DNA of 64,000 nt, from contig NZ_PTIR01000003.1 of NCBI RefSeq assembly GCF_002934455.1, positions 186,001-250,000 of the forward strand. Direction: 5' to 3'. Made by a program: the position numbers and the translations under genes. Source of the stretch: Trinickia symbiotica. Lineage in GTDB: Bacteria; Pseudomonadota; Gammaproteobacteria; Burkholderiales; Burkholderiaceae. Under the pieces are notes generated by a model. The model was not told where the DNA came from. It saw only the letters and a list, made by a program, of their open reading frames with translations, and did no database searches. Positions within the stretch are counted from its first letter, which is position 1. Each line of letters starts with the position of its first letter. Shown piece after piece: positions 7,850-16,806 of the stretch.

Positions 7850-9385
7850 TCACTGGGCAAACTGCTTGCGCAGCATCACCTTGCTGATCTTGCCGGTCGG
7901 CAACCTCGGCAGTTCATCGACGAAAGCGATGGTTTTCGGACATTTGTAGCTGGCAATGCGGTCGCGGCAGAACTGGATCAGCTCAGCTTCAGTCGCATGC
8001 TCGCCGCGGCGCAGCACCACGACCGCCTTGACGCACTCGCCCCACTTTTCGTGCGGCACGCCGATCACGGCCACGTCGACGACCGCGGGGTGCTGTCCCA
8101 GCGCATCCTCGACTTCACGGCTGTAGATGTTCTCGCCGCCGGAAATGATCATGTCCTTCTTGCGGTCGACGAGGAAGATATAACCGTCTTTGTCCTGGTA
8201 GCCCATGTCACCCGAGCGGTACCAGCCGTCGCGCAGCGCTTCCACCGTGGCGACGCTGTTGTTCCAGTAGCCGCTCAACTGCGTTTGCGAGCGCAGCCAG
8301 ACTTCGCCGGTCTGGCCTTGCGGCAAATCGTGGCCGTGGTCGTCGACGATGCGCAGTTCGATGCCGGGACAAGGCCGACCCACGGAAGCAAGGCGGCGCA
8401 CCTCGTCCGGAGAGCCATGCGGCTTGACCTCGTGTGCGGGCAGCCAGCACGCGTTGCTTTCGGTCATGCCGTACTGCACCGAAAACACGGGGCCGAGCAC
8501 CTCGATCCCGCGTGCAAGCAGCGGCGGCGGCACGGGCGCCGCCGCCGTCACGATGTTCTCGACGCTCGATACGTCGTAGCTCGACAGCTCAGGCACGTCG
8601 AGCACCGCCTGCAGCATGGCGGCCACCATGAACGTGAACGTGATGCGCTCTTGCGCGATCGTCTCGAGCATCTGCTTCGGCTCGAAGCCTCGATGAACGA
8701 CCGTGGTGCCGCCCATCCACGCCACCGCGTTGACGAATCCGATGCCCCCAACATGGAATGCGGGCGTCGTTTGCAGCACGCGGGACTTGCCCGAGAACTC
8801 CGTGACGAGCGCGCAGCTTTCCGCGGTGACGCACATGGCGTGGTGCGTACGAACGACGCCCTTGGGACGCCCAGTAGTCCCGCTCGTGTACATGAGGTAT
8901 GCGTAGTCTTCCGGATTCGAGCGCATCGGTGGCCCTTCCGCCGGGCCATCCTCCATCACCGCCTCGAACGCCACGGCCCAATCCGGGGGCGTATCGCCGA
9001 TACAGATGTACTGCTCGATATTGGGAAGCTGCGAACGCAGCCCATTCACGACATCGGCATACTGTGCCTCGAAGACGATCGCTTTAGGCGCCGCATCCTT
9101 CAGGATGTAAAGAATCTCCGCCGGCGCGAGCCGAAAATTGACGGTTGCAAGAATGAAGCCGGCCCACTCGCACGCGCGATAAGCCTCGTAATACTCCGCG
9201 CAGTTCATCGCGAGGATCGCGACCCGGTCCTGGCGCCGCAGACCACGCCCGTAGAGCGCCCCCGAAAAACGGCGCGCGCGTTCCGCCAGCTGACCGTGAG
9301 TCAACCGGCGCTCGCCGTATACGAGCGCCGTATGATCGGTATGCAAGCGAGCGTTTCGCTCGATCATCTCGCCAAGGGTTCTCAT
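7850..9385 (-). CDS. AMP-forming acyl-CoA synthetase
   Basis: A 511-residue ANL-superfamily ligase that would activate a carboxylic acid with ATP and CoA. Visible motifs: the phosphate loop MYTSGTTGRPKG, QYGMTES, YRSGDMGYQD, and the hinge and C-terminal block VDRKKDMIISGGENIY followed by catalytic LPTGKI. ATG 9385 is chosen because GGAGG sits 5 nt upstream. The frame is open up to 9445 but that part is repeat sequence. The operon context (Rieske, KstD-like, ACADs) suggests a bulky cyclic or branched acid, but substrate is not readable. The 128-nt leader holds copy A of the GC-rich repeat. Confidence 0.9.
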   Translation of the reverse strand: MRTLGEMIERNARLHTDHTALVYGERRLTHGQLAERARRFSGALYGRGLRRQDRVAILAMNCAEYYEAYRACEWAGFILATVNFRLAPAEILYILKDAAPKAIVFEAQYADVVNGLRSQLPNIEQYICIGDTPPDWAVAFEAVMEDGPAEGPPMRSNPEDYAYLMYTSGTTGRPKGVVRTHHAMCVTAESCALVTEFSGKSRVLQTTPAFHVGGIGFVNAVAWMGGTTVVHRGFEPKQMLETIAQERITFTFMVAAMLQAVLDVPELSSYDVSSVENIVTAAAPVPPPLLARGIEVLGPVFSVQYGMTESNACWLPAHEVKPHGSPDEVRRLASVGRPCPGIELRIVDDHGHDLPQGQTGEVWLRSQTQLSGYWNNSVATVEALRDGWYRSGDMGYQDKDGYIFLVDRKKDMIISGGENIYSREVEDALGQHPAVVDVAVIGVPHEKWGECVKAVVVLRRGEHATEAELIQFCRDRIASYKCPKTIAFVDELPRLPTGKISKVMLRKQFAQ

Positions 9386-9394
9386 CTCAGCCTC

Positions 9395-9436
9395 CGCCGG
9401 GCCGCCCCAAGGAGGCTGAGCGCCCCCTCGGGGGGC
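9395..9436. repeat. GC-rich intercistronic repeat, copy A with hairpin
   Basis: Contains CGCCGGGCCGCCCCAAG followed by a GCCCCC-TCG-GGGGGC stem-loop. The first core is shared exactly with copy C (49930 region) and partly with copy B (31270 region). All three sit between co-directional minus-strand genes. The type is familiar from Burkholderia-group genomes. Confidence 0.6.
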
Positions 9437-9513
9437 AGCGAACAAAGTGAGCGTGGGGGTCGTTTCATCTCAAATGCCGTCGTTGTGTTTTTCACACCGC
9501 GCGTTGGACCGCC

Positions 9514-10329
9514 TCAGCCTGCGAGCGCCTGCGGGTCCGCCAGCGCGGTTCCAATGAATGCGGTGAAACGCGCCGCGTCCGCGCCGTTGATGACGCGATG
9601 GTCATAGCTGAGCGAAAGAGGAAGCATCTTGCGCCAGCTGACGCCGCCGTCTTCCGCGGGCGCGGCCGCGAGCCGCGTCTTGGTCACACCGAGAATCGCC
9701 ACTTCCGGCGCGTTGACGATAGGCGTAAAGCCGGTACCGCCGAAGCCCCCCAGCGAACTGATCGAAAAGCAGCCGCCCGACATTTCCGCCATCGATAGGC
9801 CCTTTTCGCGCGCCTTCAGCGAAATCGCCGCGAGTTCGGCCGCGAGGTCTTCGACACTCTTCTTGTCGCAATCGCGCAGGACCGGCACGAGCAATCCGAA
9901 GCGGGTGTCCACCGCCACTCCGATGTGGAAGTACTTCTTTAGCACGAGGTTTTTGCCGTTGCCGTCGAGCGACGCGTTGAATTGCGGAAACTCCCGCAAC
10001 GCGCGCACGACGGCCTTGATGAGGAAAACGAGCGGCGTAAGCTTCACGGCCGCGTTCGCCTCGTTGCGCGCTTTGCGATAGCTTTCGAGCGCCGTGATAT
10101 CCGCGTCGTCGTGGTGGGTGACATGCGGAATCGTCAGCCAGTTGCGCGACAGGAAAGCCCCGGTCAGCTTTTGAATGCGCGACACCGGCTTGACCTCGAT
10201 CTCGCCATATTCGGCGAAATCGACCTGCGGCCATGGGGGCAAATTCGCGCCGATTGCAGGAGGTGCGGGTTCGCCGGGTCCGGCATTCGCATCTGCCTGC
10301 TGGCGGTTGGCAATGGAATCGACACTCAT
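9514..10329 (-). CDS. 2-oxo-acid dehydrogenase E2 acyltransferase, catalytic domain only
   Basis: A 271-residue protein matching only the C-terminal catalytic domain of AceF-type dihydrolipoamide acyltransferases: SRIQKLTGAFLSRNW, IPHVTHHDDADITALE, GGCFSISSLGG and the active-site DHRVINGAD near the C-terminus. The lipoyl domains, and any clear peripheral-subunit binding domain, are absent; instead there is a 45-residue Ala/Pro-rich lead-in. ATG 10329 is used because GAAGGGA lies upstream; a TTG at 10350 is the alternative. It should transfer an acyl group from the free lipoyl protein (10381-10611) to CoA. It sits downstream of E1 alpha/beta and the lipoyl gene. No E3 is present in the window. 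Confidence 0.88.
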   Translation of the reverse strand: MSVDSIANRQQADANAGPGEPAPPAIGANLPPWPQVDFAEYGEIEVKPVSRIQKLTGAFLSRNWLTIPHVTHHDDADITALESYRKARNEANAAVKLTPLVFLIKAVVRALREFPQFNASLDGNGKNLVLKKYFHIGVAVDTRFGLLVPVLRDCDKKSVEDLAAELAAISLKAREKGLSMAEMSGGCFSISSLGGFGGTGFTPIVNAPEVAILGVTKTRLAAAPAEDGGVSWRKMLPLSLSYDHRVINGADAARFTAFIGTALADPQALAG

Positions 10330-10380
10330 CGCGGATGTCCCTTCGAACAACGGTTGACTAGCATGACGGCCCGTGGCCCA

Positions 10381-10611
10381 TCAGACGATTTCCGCCAGCA
10401 GCGTGCCGACGGGATACACTTCGCCGACCTGAGCAACGATGCGCAGCGTGCCCGACGCCGGCGATTCGACTTCCTGAATCGATTTATCGCTTTCGAGCGC
10501 ATAGAGAATCTGCCCTTCGCTGACGGTTGCGCCGTCTTCCGCCAGCCATTCGGCCAGCGTTCCTTCGTTCATCGAAAAGCCCAGTTTCGGAAGCAGAACT
10601 TGTGTGGTCAT
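10381..10611 (-). CDS. Stand-alone lipoyl-domain protein
   Basis: A 76-residue protein consisting of a single biotinyl/lipoyl domain, with the modified lysine at K43 in ESDKS (usually DKA) and the flanking beta strands. It would act as a mobile lipoyl carrier between E1 (11.6-12.6 kb) and the separate E2 catalytic protein next to it. It resembles a glycine-cleavage H or acetoin-dehydrogenase lipoyl domain in size but lies inside a 2-oxo-acid dehydrogenase operon. Gap to the upstream E1 beta is 44 nt. Confidence 0.92.
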   Translation of the reverse strand: MTTQVLLPKLGFSMNEGTLAEWLAEDGATVSEGQILYALESDKSIQEVESPASGTLRIVAQVGEVYPVGTLLAEIV

Positions 10612-10655
10612 GACCTTGCCCTATTGACAATGAAAACGTTGGCTGCACGCCGCGC

Positions 10656-11648
10656 TCATTTCAGCGTGGCTCGCACGGCCGCCTCGATGTCCGCCACGCC
10701 CGGAACGAAGGCGTCTTCGAGCGGCTTGGAGAACGGCACCGGGCAGAACTGTGCGCCCACGCGCTGCACGGGGGCCTTCAGTTCGCGGAAAAGGGCTTCG
10801 TAGATGCGCGAGGCGATTTCCGCACCGACACCGAACGGCTTGACTGCCTCGTGCACGACAACGGCGCGCCCTGTCTTCGCGACCGACGTCAGGATCGTTT
10901 CGGTGTCCAAAGGAGCGATGGTGCGCAAGTCGATCACTTCGCAGGCGATGCCTTCCTGGGCAAGCGCCTCGGCGGCCGCCATGACTTCCTGCACGCGGCG
11001 GCTGTAGCTGATCACCGTCACGTCCGTGCCCGCGCGCACGACGTTGGCCTTGCCGAGCGGAATCGCGACGCCGCGCTCCGGCGCCTTCCCGGGGTTCCAG
11101 TAGGTCGGCATGTTCTCGATGAAGAGACACGGATCGTCGTCCCGAATGCACGACAGCATCAGGCCATAGGCATCGGCCGGGTTCGACGGCGCAACGACCT
11201 TGATGCCGGCGACATGCGCGAACCAGGCCTCGAGGTAATCCGCGTGCTGCCCCCCCGTGCCGAAACCTGCGCCCGTCATCGTGCGAATGACGATGGGTAC
11301 GTTCGTCTGGCCGCCCGACATGAAGCGCAGTTTCGCGGCGTGATTCACGATCATGTCCATCGCAACGGTCGTGAAGTTCATCAACATGATTTCGGCCACG
11401 GGACGCATGCCGACCATCGACGCGCCGATCGCTGCACCGATAATCGCCTGCTCCGAGATCGGTGTCGAACGCACGCGCGACGTCCCATACTTCGTCGACA
11501 GTCCCTTCGTCACGCCGACAATGCCGCCTTCCTGACCGTCGGCGATGTCTTCACCCAGCACGATGACGTCGGCGTCCGCGGCCATGGCGTCGTCAAGCGC
11601 GTAATTGACGGCCTGGATGGTGTTGATGTTGGTGGGCATCTGGGTCAT
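10656..11648 (-). CDS. 2-oxo-acid/acetoin dehydrogenase E1 component, beta subunit
   Basis: A 330-residue transketolase-like protein of the E1 beta type: VIVLGEDIADGQEGGIVGVTKG, the TPP and subunit region PISEQAIIGAAIGASMVGMRP, and a transketolase C-terminal domain with HEAVKPFGVGAEIASRI. It pairs with the E1 alpha encoded immediately upstream. ATG 11648 overlaps the E1 alpha stop by 4 nt (ATGA), while the frame remains open much further upstream without meaning. Together E1 would decarboxylate a 2-oxo acid, or cleave an acetoin-like ketol or diketone, and load the lipoyl protein. Confidence 0.9.
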   Translation of the reverse strand: MTQMPTNINTIQAVNYALDDAMAADADVIVLGEDIADGQEGGIVGVTKGLSTKYGTSRVRSTPISEQAIIGAAIGASMVGMRPVAEIMLMNFTTVAMDMIVNHAAKLRFMSGGQTNVPIVIRTMTGAGFGTGGQHADYLEAWFAHVAGIKVVAPSNPADAYGLMLSCIRDDDPCLFIENMPTYWNPGKAPERGVAIPLGKANVVRAGTDVTVISYSRRVQEVMAAAEALAQEGIACEVIDLRTIAPLDTETILTSVAKTGRAVVVHEAVKPFGVGAEIASRIYEALFRELKAPVQRVGAQFCPVPFSKPLEDAFVPGVADIEAAVRATLK

Positions 11649-12631
11649 GCGAGCACCTCGTCCTTGAAGATATCGCGCCGAAGCTCCGCAACATCGGGAT
11701 ATTCGCTCGACAGCGTGAATTCGACTGCGGCGTCGATCTGCGCTTCGTGATCCGCCTCGATCGCTGCCAGTTGCGCTTCGGTCGCGTGCTCTGCGTCGAT
11801 GAGCCACTGCCGGAAGAGCGGCACGGGATCCTTGGCAATCCAGGCCGCCTTCTCGTGCTTGTCCATATACGCGTCCGCATCGCCGAACACGTGGCCGTGA
11901 AAGCGGAACGTGTTCGCTTCGATGAGCGTCGGGCCGCCTCCGTTGCGCGCGCGCTCGACGGCATCGCGCGCCGCCTTGTGCATTGCGATCGGATCATTGC
12001 CGTTCACCGTCACGCCGGGCATCTGGTATGCGACGGCGCGCTGCGCGATATTGGAGACGGCGGTGCCGTAGGCGTATTTGGTGTGCTCGGCATAGCCGTT
12101 GTTCTGGCACACGAAAATCACCGGCAGCTTCCAGATCGAGGCCATGTTCAGCGATTCGTGGAAGGCGCCGATATTCGACGCACCGTCGCCGAAATAGGCC
12201 ACGGCCACGCGCGGCTCGCCGCGAATTTGCGCCGCGAGCGCAAGACCGTTCGCAATCGGCATCGAACTGCCCACGATGCCCGTGGTAACCATCACGCCGG
12301 AGGCGGGATGGGTCACGTGCATCGGTCCGCCCTTGCCCTTGCAGGTGCCCGTCACGCGCCCTCCGAGCTCGGCCCAGAGTTGCTTGAGCGGCACACCCTT
12401 GGCGATCATGTCGTGAACACCGCGGTAAATCGTGCAAATGTAGTCGTCGTCGGTGAGGCACACGGACATCGCCGAGGGGATCACTTCCTGACCCCGCGGC
12501 GAGTAATACGGCATCACGAGCTTGCCGGACTTGATGACGGCACGAAAGCGCTCATCGTTCTGCTTGATGAGTGCCATCCGCCGGTAGATGTCGACCAGGA
12601 CTTCGCTGCTGGGCGGCTGATAGGCATTCAT
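11645..12631 (-). CDS. 2-oxo-acid/acetoin dehydrogenase E1 component, alpha subunit (TPP-binding)
   Basis: A 328-residue TPP enzyme subunit. It has the TPP motif starting at FGDGASNIGAFHESLN and ending in CQNNGYA, plus YRGVHD and NTFRFHGHVFGD, typical of the AcoA/PdhA (E1 alpha) family. Acetoin dehydrogenase and branched-chain or pyruvate E1 alpha are the closest groups. It lies 16 nt downstream of the KstD-like gene with AGGAG before the ATG. The complex is probably dedicated to an intermediate of this pathway rather than to central pyruvate metabolism, because it is embedded in a catabolic operon. Confidence 0.9.
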   Translation of the reverse strand: MNAYQPPSSEVLVDIYRRMALIKQNDERFRAVIKSGKLVMPYYSPRGQEVIPSAMSVCLTDDDYICTIYRGVHDMIAKGVPLKQLWAELGGRVTGTCKGKGGPMHVTHPASGVMVTTGIVGSSMPIANGLALAAQIRGEPRVAVAYFGDGASNIGAFHESLNMASIWKLPVIFVCQNNGYAEHTKYAYGTAVSNIAQRAVAYQMPGVTVNGNDPIAMHKAARDAVERARNGGGPTLIEANTFRFHGHVFGDADAYMDKHEKAAWIAKDPVPLFRQWLIDAEHATEAQLAAIEADHEAQIDAAVEFTLSSEYPDVAELRRDIFKDEVLA

Positions 12632-12647
12632 TCGTCACTCTCCTGTG

Positions 12648-14357
12648 TCACCAGATCTTGGGCGCGCCGCTCGCATGGAGCGCCGCGATGTAACCGAACA
12701 CGAACGACGCGCCGATGCTGCTGCCGGCACCGGGGTAGCACCGTCCGACCACGGACGCGGTGCAGTTACCGGTGGCGTACAACCCCGGAATGTGCGAGCC
12801 ATCCTCTTTCAGCACGCGCGCGAATTCGTCGGTCACAAGGCCGCCTGCCGTCCCGACGTCGCCGGGGTACATGCGTACGGCGTAGAAAGGACCCTCCTCG
12901 ATCGGCCCCAGATTAGGGTTCGGCTTGATCGTCGGATCGCCGTGACAGCGGTCGAAGGCTCGCGAGCCGCGGCCGTAGTCTTCATCGACGCCGGTCTTGC
13001 AGAAACCGTTGAAGCGGTCGACTGTTTCGAGCAGACCGGCACGGTCGATATTGCATTTCGCCGCGAGTTCGTCGAGGGTATCGGCCTTGATCATGTAGCC
13101 GCTGTCGAGCCATTGCTGCGGAACCTGGCCCGGCATCGCCGTGCCCCACGGGTAGTACTTGCGCTGGCGGCTGTCCATGACGACCCACGCCGGCACCGCC
13201 TTGCCCGTCTCCTTGTGGCGCTGGTACATGCGTTGGCCGATTTCCATATAGGCGCCCGCCTCGTCGCAGAAGCGCTTGCCGTCTTGGTCGACCATGATCG
13301 AAAACGGCAGCGAGAGATCGAGGTGGTGCATGAACGGCAGCGGAGAGCCATCGGGCGCACGTGCGCCTTCCGGCAGCTCCTCGTTGGGTCCGAGCGACGT
13401 CACGACCCACCACGCTTCCTCCATGCAATCCACCGCCCCGCCGAGGGCGATGGCGGCTTCGAGGATTTCGCCGGTGTCGCCCGGATTCGCATTCGTCCAG
13501 TCCGCCGACGACGGCTGCGGCTGATATTTGCGCCGCATTTCCGCGTTGCGCGAAAAGCCGCCCGTGTTGAGGAGCACGCCCTCACGCGCGCGCACCCGCA
13601 ATTCGCGGCCGCTGCGGACGGCAATGACGCCGGTCACTCGCCCGTCCTCGACGATGAGCTCGCGCACGGGCGTATCTGTCCAAATCGGCACGTTCGCGCG
13701 CAGCGCCATTTGCAGCATGCGCCCCTGAATTGCGGCGCCGTTCGAGACGAGCTCCTTGCCGGTGAGCTTCTGATAGAGCATGCGCCCGCCCAGTTGCATC
13801 GCCTTGCGCTTGCCCCCCCACGTGCGCTTCATGAGAAAGAGCTGCGGGTACTCGTTCGAGTTGGCCGGCATCGCCGGGCCTTTGTAGCGCGACAGGCGCG
13901 GCCCCCACTCGCCCAGCTCTTTCAGGTCGAAGAGCTTCGCCAGCAAAGAACGGCCACGCGGTTCGCCGCCCGGCAGCGTGTCGTAGTAGTCCGACCAGCC
14001 ATCGGCGTATTCGAACTGCATGCCGTGCTGTTCTAGAAACTCGGCCATGATTGGGCCGGTGCGCAAATATGCTTCACGCCGCGCTTCGGAGGTGCCCGGA
14101 CCTCGATACGTCACCGCGGCATCGAAGTACTGGCGCGCGCGCTCATACGAATCGCTGACACCGTGCCGCTTCATCACGTGATTGTTCGGCAGCCACCAGA
14201 CCCCCCCCGAATAACCGGTCGAGCCGCCCACCTTTGCCTGCTTCTCGATGATGAGCGCTTCCTTGCCCGCCGACCTGCAGGCGAGCGCCGCACACATCGA
14301 ACCGCCGCCGCTGCCGACCACCACGAAATCGTAGGTTGCGTCCCAGGTCGCCGACAT
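12648..14357 (-). CDS. KstD-like FAD-dependent dehydrogenase (3-ketosteroid-delta1-dehydrogenase family)
   Basis: A 569-residue flavoprotein. The N-terminal FAD motif is VVVGSGGGSMCAALACRSAG, followed by EKQAKVGGSTGYSGGVWWLPN, the pattern of 3-oxosteroid 1-dehydrogenases. The C-terminal block GLYATGNCTASVV...CYPGAGSSIGAS contains YPGxG, matching the catalytic Tyr and Gly of characterised KstD enzymes. It would oxidise a ring ketone to an enone or dienone. The ATG at 14357 shares one base with the stop of the upstream Rieske gene (TGATG) and is preceded by AGGAGG, so the two are translationally coupled. A non-steroid cyclic ketone as substrate is equally possible. Confidence 0.85.
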   Translation of the reverse strand: MSATWDATYDFVVVGSGGGSMCAALACRSAGKEALIIEKQAKVGGSTGYSGGVWWLPNNHVMKRHGVSDSYERARQYFDAAVTYRGPGTSEARREAYLRTGPIMAEFLEQHGMQFEYADGWSDYYDTLPGGEPRGRSLLAKLFDLKELGEWGPRLSRYKGPAMPANSNEYPQLFLMKRTWGGKRKAMQLGGRMLYQKLTGKELVSNGAAIQGRMLQMALRANVPIWTDTPVRELIVEDGRVTGVIAVRSGRELRVRAREGVLLNTGGFSRNAEMRRKYQPQPSSADWTNANPGDTGEILEAAIALGGAVDCMEEAWWVVTSLGPNEELPEGARAPDGSPLPFMHHLDLSLPFSIMVDQDGKRFCDEAGAYMEIGQRMYQRHKETGKAVPAWVVMDSRQRKYYPWGTAMPGQVPQQWLDSGYMIKADTLDELAAKCNIDRAGLLETVDRFNGFCKTGVDEDYGRGSRAFDRCHGDPTIKPNPNLGPIEEGPFYAVRMYPGDVGTAGGLVTDEFARVLKEDGSHIPGLYATGNCTASVVGRCYPGAGSSIGASFVFGYIAALHASGAPKIW

Positions 14358-15715
14358 CACTCCTCCTGCGCGATGAATTCGCGCAGCGCGCGATGGAAGT
14401 TCGACACCGACGTTTCCTGCAGCGGATTCGTGCGCGATCCCTTGAAGCCGCGCGACTTCATACCCTGCTGCACGTTCGTCATGTTCTGGAAGTCCTGCCA
14501 CAGAATCAGCCCGAAGTTTTCGAGCGCGTTTTGTTTCCAGTCGTCCACGCCGTAGTAGAACTCACGCGCGAGCGGGGGCTCCGCGCCCGGCGCGAAGCGC
14601 TGCAGCGACCATATGTCGTAGATGCATGAATCGGGATTGTCGCCATCCGGCCGCGCGCGATAAAAGAGCGCACCGTCCGGGTACGGGAGAAAGACAAGGT
14701 TCGGGAAGACGTGCCAGTCCGCGCCCGCGCGGCCCAGTTGCTCGAAAGAGATCTCGGGCCAGCCCGCGCCCTCGGCGATGGCTGCTTCACGCTGGAATTC
14801 CATCGCTTTCGCCAGCACTTCGAACTGGTTGCCCGACGGCGACATCTCGTGCATCAACCGCTTCGCCGCTTCGTAGTCACGCGCGGTGTTGATGGCCTTC
14901 AGCGTCTCCTCCATGACCCGGAAAAAATTGACGAGCCCCTGGCGCACATCTTCCGGCATGGGCTTGCCCGTCCGGGGCGACGGCGCGCCGATCATGCGCG
15001 TGGCCGTCGAATAGCCGAACATCCCATGGCGGCCATAGGCGAAGCTTCGCGTCACGTCGTCGCCCGCCACGTCGAGCAGTTGCGGATGCGTTGCGGCGAC
15101 GTGATAGCCCTCGTTGAACGCTTCCAGTGCGACCTTCCAGTTGCAAGGCAGGCGAATCGACTTGTACCAGCGGTAACGCATCTTCTCGAACTCGAAGCAG
15201 TTCGTGATTTCGGGCACCGGGTCGAGAAACTTCGCGAGCGGCTCGGCGCCGGGGTCCATATTGATGAACACGAAGCCACCCCATGTGTCCACCAGGACGG
15301 GCGTGAGACGCAAGTCGCCATCGGTCATCTCGGGGCAACCGGCCCAGTCGTCGCGGTCGAGCACGCGCGCCACGCTGCCGTCGAGATTCCACTGCCAGCC
15401 GTGATAGGCGCAGTGGAACTTTGCGGCCTTGCCGCAGCCGTTCGTCAAACGGCGACCGCGATGTTGGCAGACGTTGAAATAAGCCTTGATTTCATCCGCC
15501 GCCGTGCGTACCACGATGATCGACTCGCCGGCCACATCGAAGGTGACGTAGTCTCCGTTGTTCGGAATTTCCTCGAGACGGCAGGCGACTTGCCACACAC
15601 GCGGCCACAGGCGCGCGTTCTCCCGCTCCAGGAAAGACTTCGACAGGTAACTGTCCTTCGGCACAAAATCGACGCGGACCGTATGTTCCCCCGGGTTGGG
15701 ACTTCTGTTACCCAT
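14357..15715 (-). CDS. Rieske non-heme iron oxygenase, large (alpha) subunit
   Basis: A 452-residue oxygenase. Rieske cluster ligands are C83-x-H85 and C102-x2-H105 (NVCQHRG and HCAYHGWQW). The mononuclear iron site follows the E/D-x2-H-x4-H pattern with H205 and H210 in NEGYHVAATH. It would hydroxylate a ring or C-H bond using electrons from a ferredoxin, perhaps the one at 1834-2154. No beta subunit is found nearby, so an alpha-only oxygenase is expected, as in KshA, though KshA is shorter. It is the first gene of the 13-gene operon and has a strong AAGGAG site 6 nt from the ATG. It is coupled to the KstD-like gene. Confidence 0.9.
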   Translation of the reverse strand: MGNRSPNPGEHTVRVDFVPKDSYLSKSFLERENARLWPRVWQVACRLEEIPNNGDYVTFDVAGESIIVVRTAADEIKAYFNVCQHRGRRLTNGCGKAAKFHCAYHGWQWNLDGSVARVLDRDDWAGCPEMTDGDLRLTPVLVDTWGGFVFINMDPGAEPLAKFLDPVPEITNCFEFEKMRYRWYKSIRLPCNWKVALEAFNEGYHVAATHPQLLDVAGDDVTRSFAYGRHGMFGYSTATRMIGAPSPRTGKPMPEDVRQGLVNFFRVMEETLKAINTARDYEAAKRLMHEMSPSGNQFEVLAKAMEFQREAAIAEGAGWPEISFEQLGRAGADWHVFPNLVFLPYPDGALFYRARPDGDNPDSCIYDIWSLQRFAPGAEPPLAREFYYGVDDWKQNALENFGLILWQDFQNMTNVQQGMKSRGFKGSRTNPLQETSVSNFHRALREFIAQEE

Positions 15716-15816
15716 TGATATCTCCTTCGTGATATGGCCGGCGTAGGCGCCAGTTCCGACTTGTTATGTGCTGACCGCGATCGAAGCCAATATGCAACTA
15801 TCGGTCCAATTTGCAT

Positions 15817-15859
15817 GAACGGCGTTCAGATGCTAGGCTTCCCCTCGGAGCGATGTCAA
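15817..15859 (-). promoter_or_regulatory. Promoter plus operator for the Rieske/KstD operon
   Basis: On the minus strand: TTGACA (15859-15854), 18 nt, TAGCAT (15835-15830), 2 nt, then the perfect palindrome GAACGCCGTTC (15827-15817). It lies 102 nt before the Rieske start codon and follows the island-wide architecture. Confidence 0.8.
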
Positions 15860-15871
15860 TCCGTGCGAACG

Positions 15872-16804
15872 TCAATCGAGCGCCGCGGTTAGCGCCGGCA
15901 CGGCTTCGAAAAGGTCGGCCGCGAGTCCGTAGTCGGCTACCTGAAAGATCGGCGCCTCGCTGTCCTTGTTGATCGCGACAATGACCTTCGAATCCTTCAT
16001 GCCGGCGAGGTGCTGAATGGCCCCGGAGATGCCCACGGCGATATACAACTGCGGCGCGACGATCTTGCCGGTTTGACCCACCTGATAATCGTTCGGCACG
16101 AAGCCGGCGTCCACCGCCGCGCGTGACGCGCCGACCGCAGCGCCGAGCTTGTCCGCGAGCGCGTCGAGCAGCTTGAAGTTCTCGCCGTTGCCCATTCCCC
16201 GGCCGCCCGAAACCACGATGCTGGCTGCCGAGAGTTCCGGACGGCTCGACTTCGTCAGTTCCTGGCCGATGAAGCGGGCCCTATCGAAGGCCGGCGCCGG
16301 CGCAACCGCCCGTGAGGGCGCAGCCGCGGCGCCCGTGGCCGCCGCCTCGAAAGCCGTCGGGCGAATCGTGACGACCTTGATTACGTCGGCGGATTGAACC
16401 GTCGCGAGTGCGTTGCCGGCGTAGATGGGCCGCACGAAGACATCGGGCGCCTTGATGGCGACGACATCGGAGATCTGCGCGCTATCGAGCAGCGCCGCCA
16501 CACGCGGCATGAAGTTCTTGCCCACCGCAGTGGACGCGGCGATGACGTGCGTATAGCCGTTGGCCAGCGAAACGACGAGCGAGGCCAGGTTTTCCGGGAG
16601 CGCGTGCGCATAGTGGGGCGCATCCGCGACGAGCACCTCTGCGACGCCGGCGATGTTCGCGGCTTGCGCCACCACCGCCGATACGCCGTGGCCGGCTATC
16701 AGCACGTGAATGTCGCCGCCCACTGCGTCCGCGGCCGTAATCGCGCTCAACGTGGCGCGGCTGAGGCTTGCCTGGTCGTGTTCCGCGATAACGAGAATAG
16801 TCAT
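15872..16804 (-). CDS. etfA: Electron transfer flavoprotein alpha subunit
   Basis: A 310-residue FixB/EtfA protein. The C-terminal FAD domain is clear: [53 protein letters not shown] and [16 protein letters not shown]. With EtfB it accepts electrons from the ten acyl-CoA dehydrogenases of the window and passes them to ETF-quinone oxidoreductase, which is not encoded here. It follows etfB with a 2-nt gap. The operator-bearing promoter upstream of etfB suggests this copy is dedicated to the island rather than being the housekeeping pair. Confidence 0.95.
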   Translation of the reverse strand: MTILVIAEHDQASLSRATLSAITAADAVGGDIHVLIAGHGVSAVVAQAANIAGVAEVLVADAPHYAHALPENLASLVVSLANGYTHVIAASTAVGKNFMPRVAALLDSAQISDVVAIKAPDVFVRPIYAGNALATVQSADVIKVVTIRPTAFEAAATGAAAAPSRAVAPAPAFDRARFIGQELTKSSRPELSAASIVVSGGRGMGNGENFKLLDALADKLGAAVGASRAAVDAGFVPNDYQVGQTGKIVAPQLYIAVGISGAIQHLAGMKDSKVIVAINKDSEAPIFQVADYGLAADLFEAVPALTAALD

Positions 16805-16806
16805 GA

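Noticed and set aside
2838-15715. Reading the island as the classical 9,10-seco steroid pathway because of KstD-like and Rieske genes
   Set aside because: The window shows no HsaC/TesB-type meta-cleavage dioxygenase, no HsaA-type flavin monooxygenase and no IpdAB CoA-transferase pair. The CYP101-like P450 and BadHI module point elsewhere. The steroid link is kept only as family resemblance.
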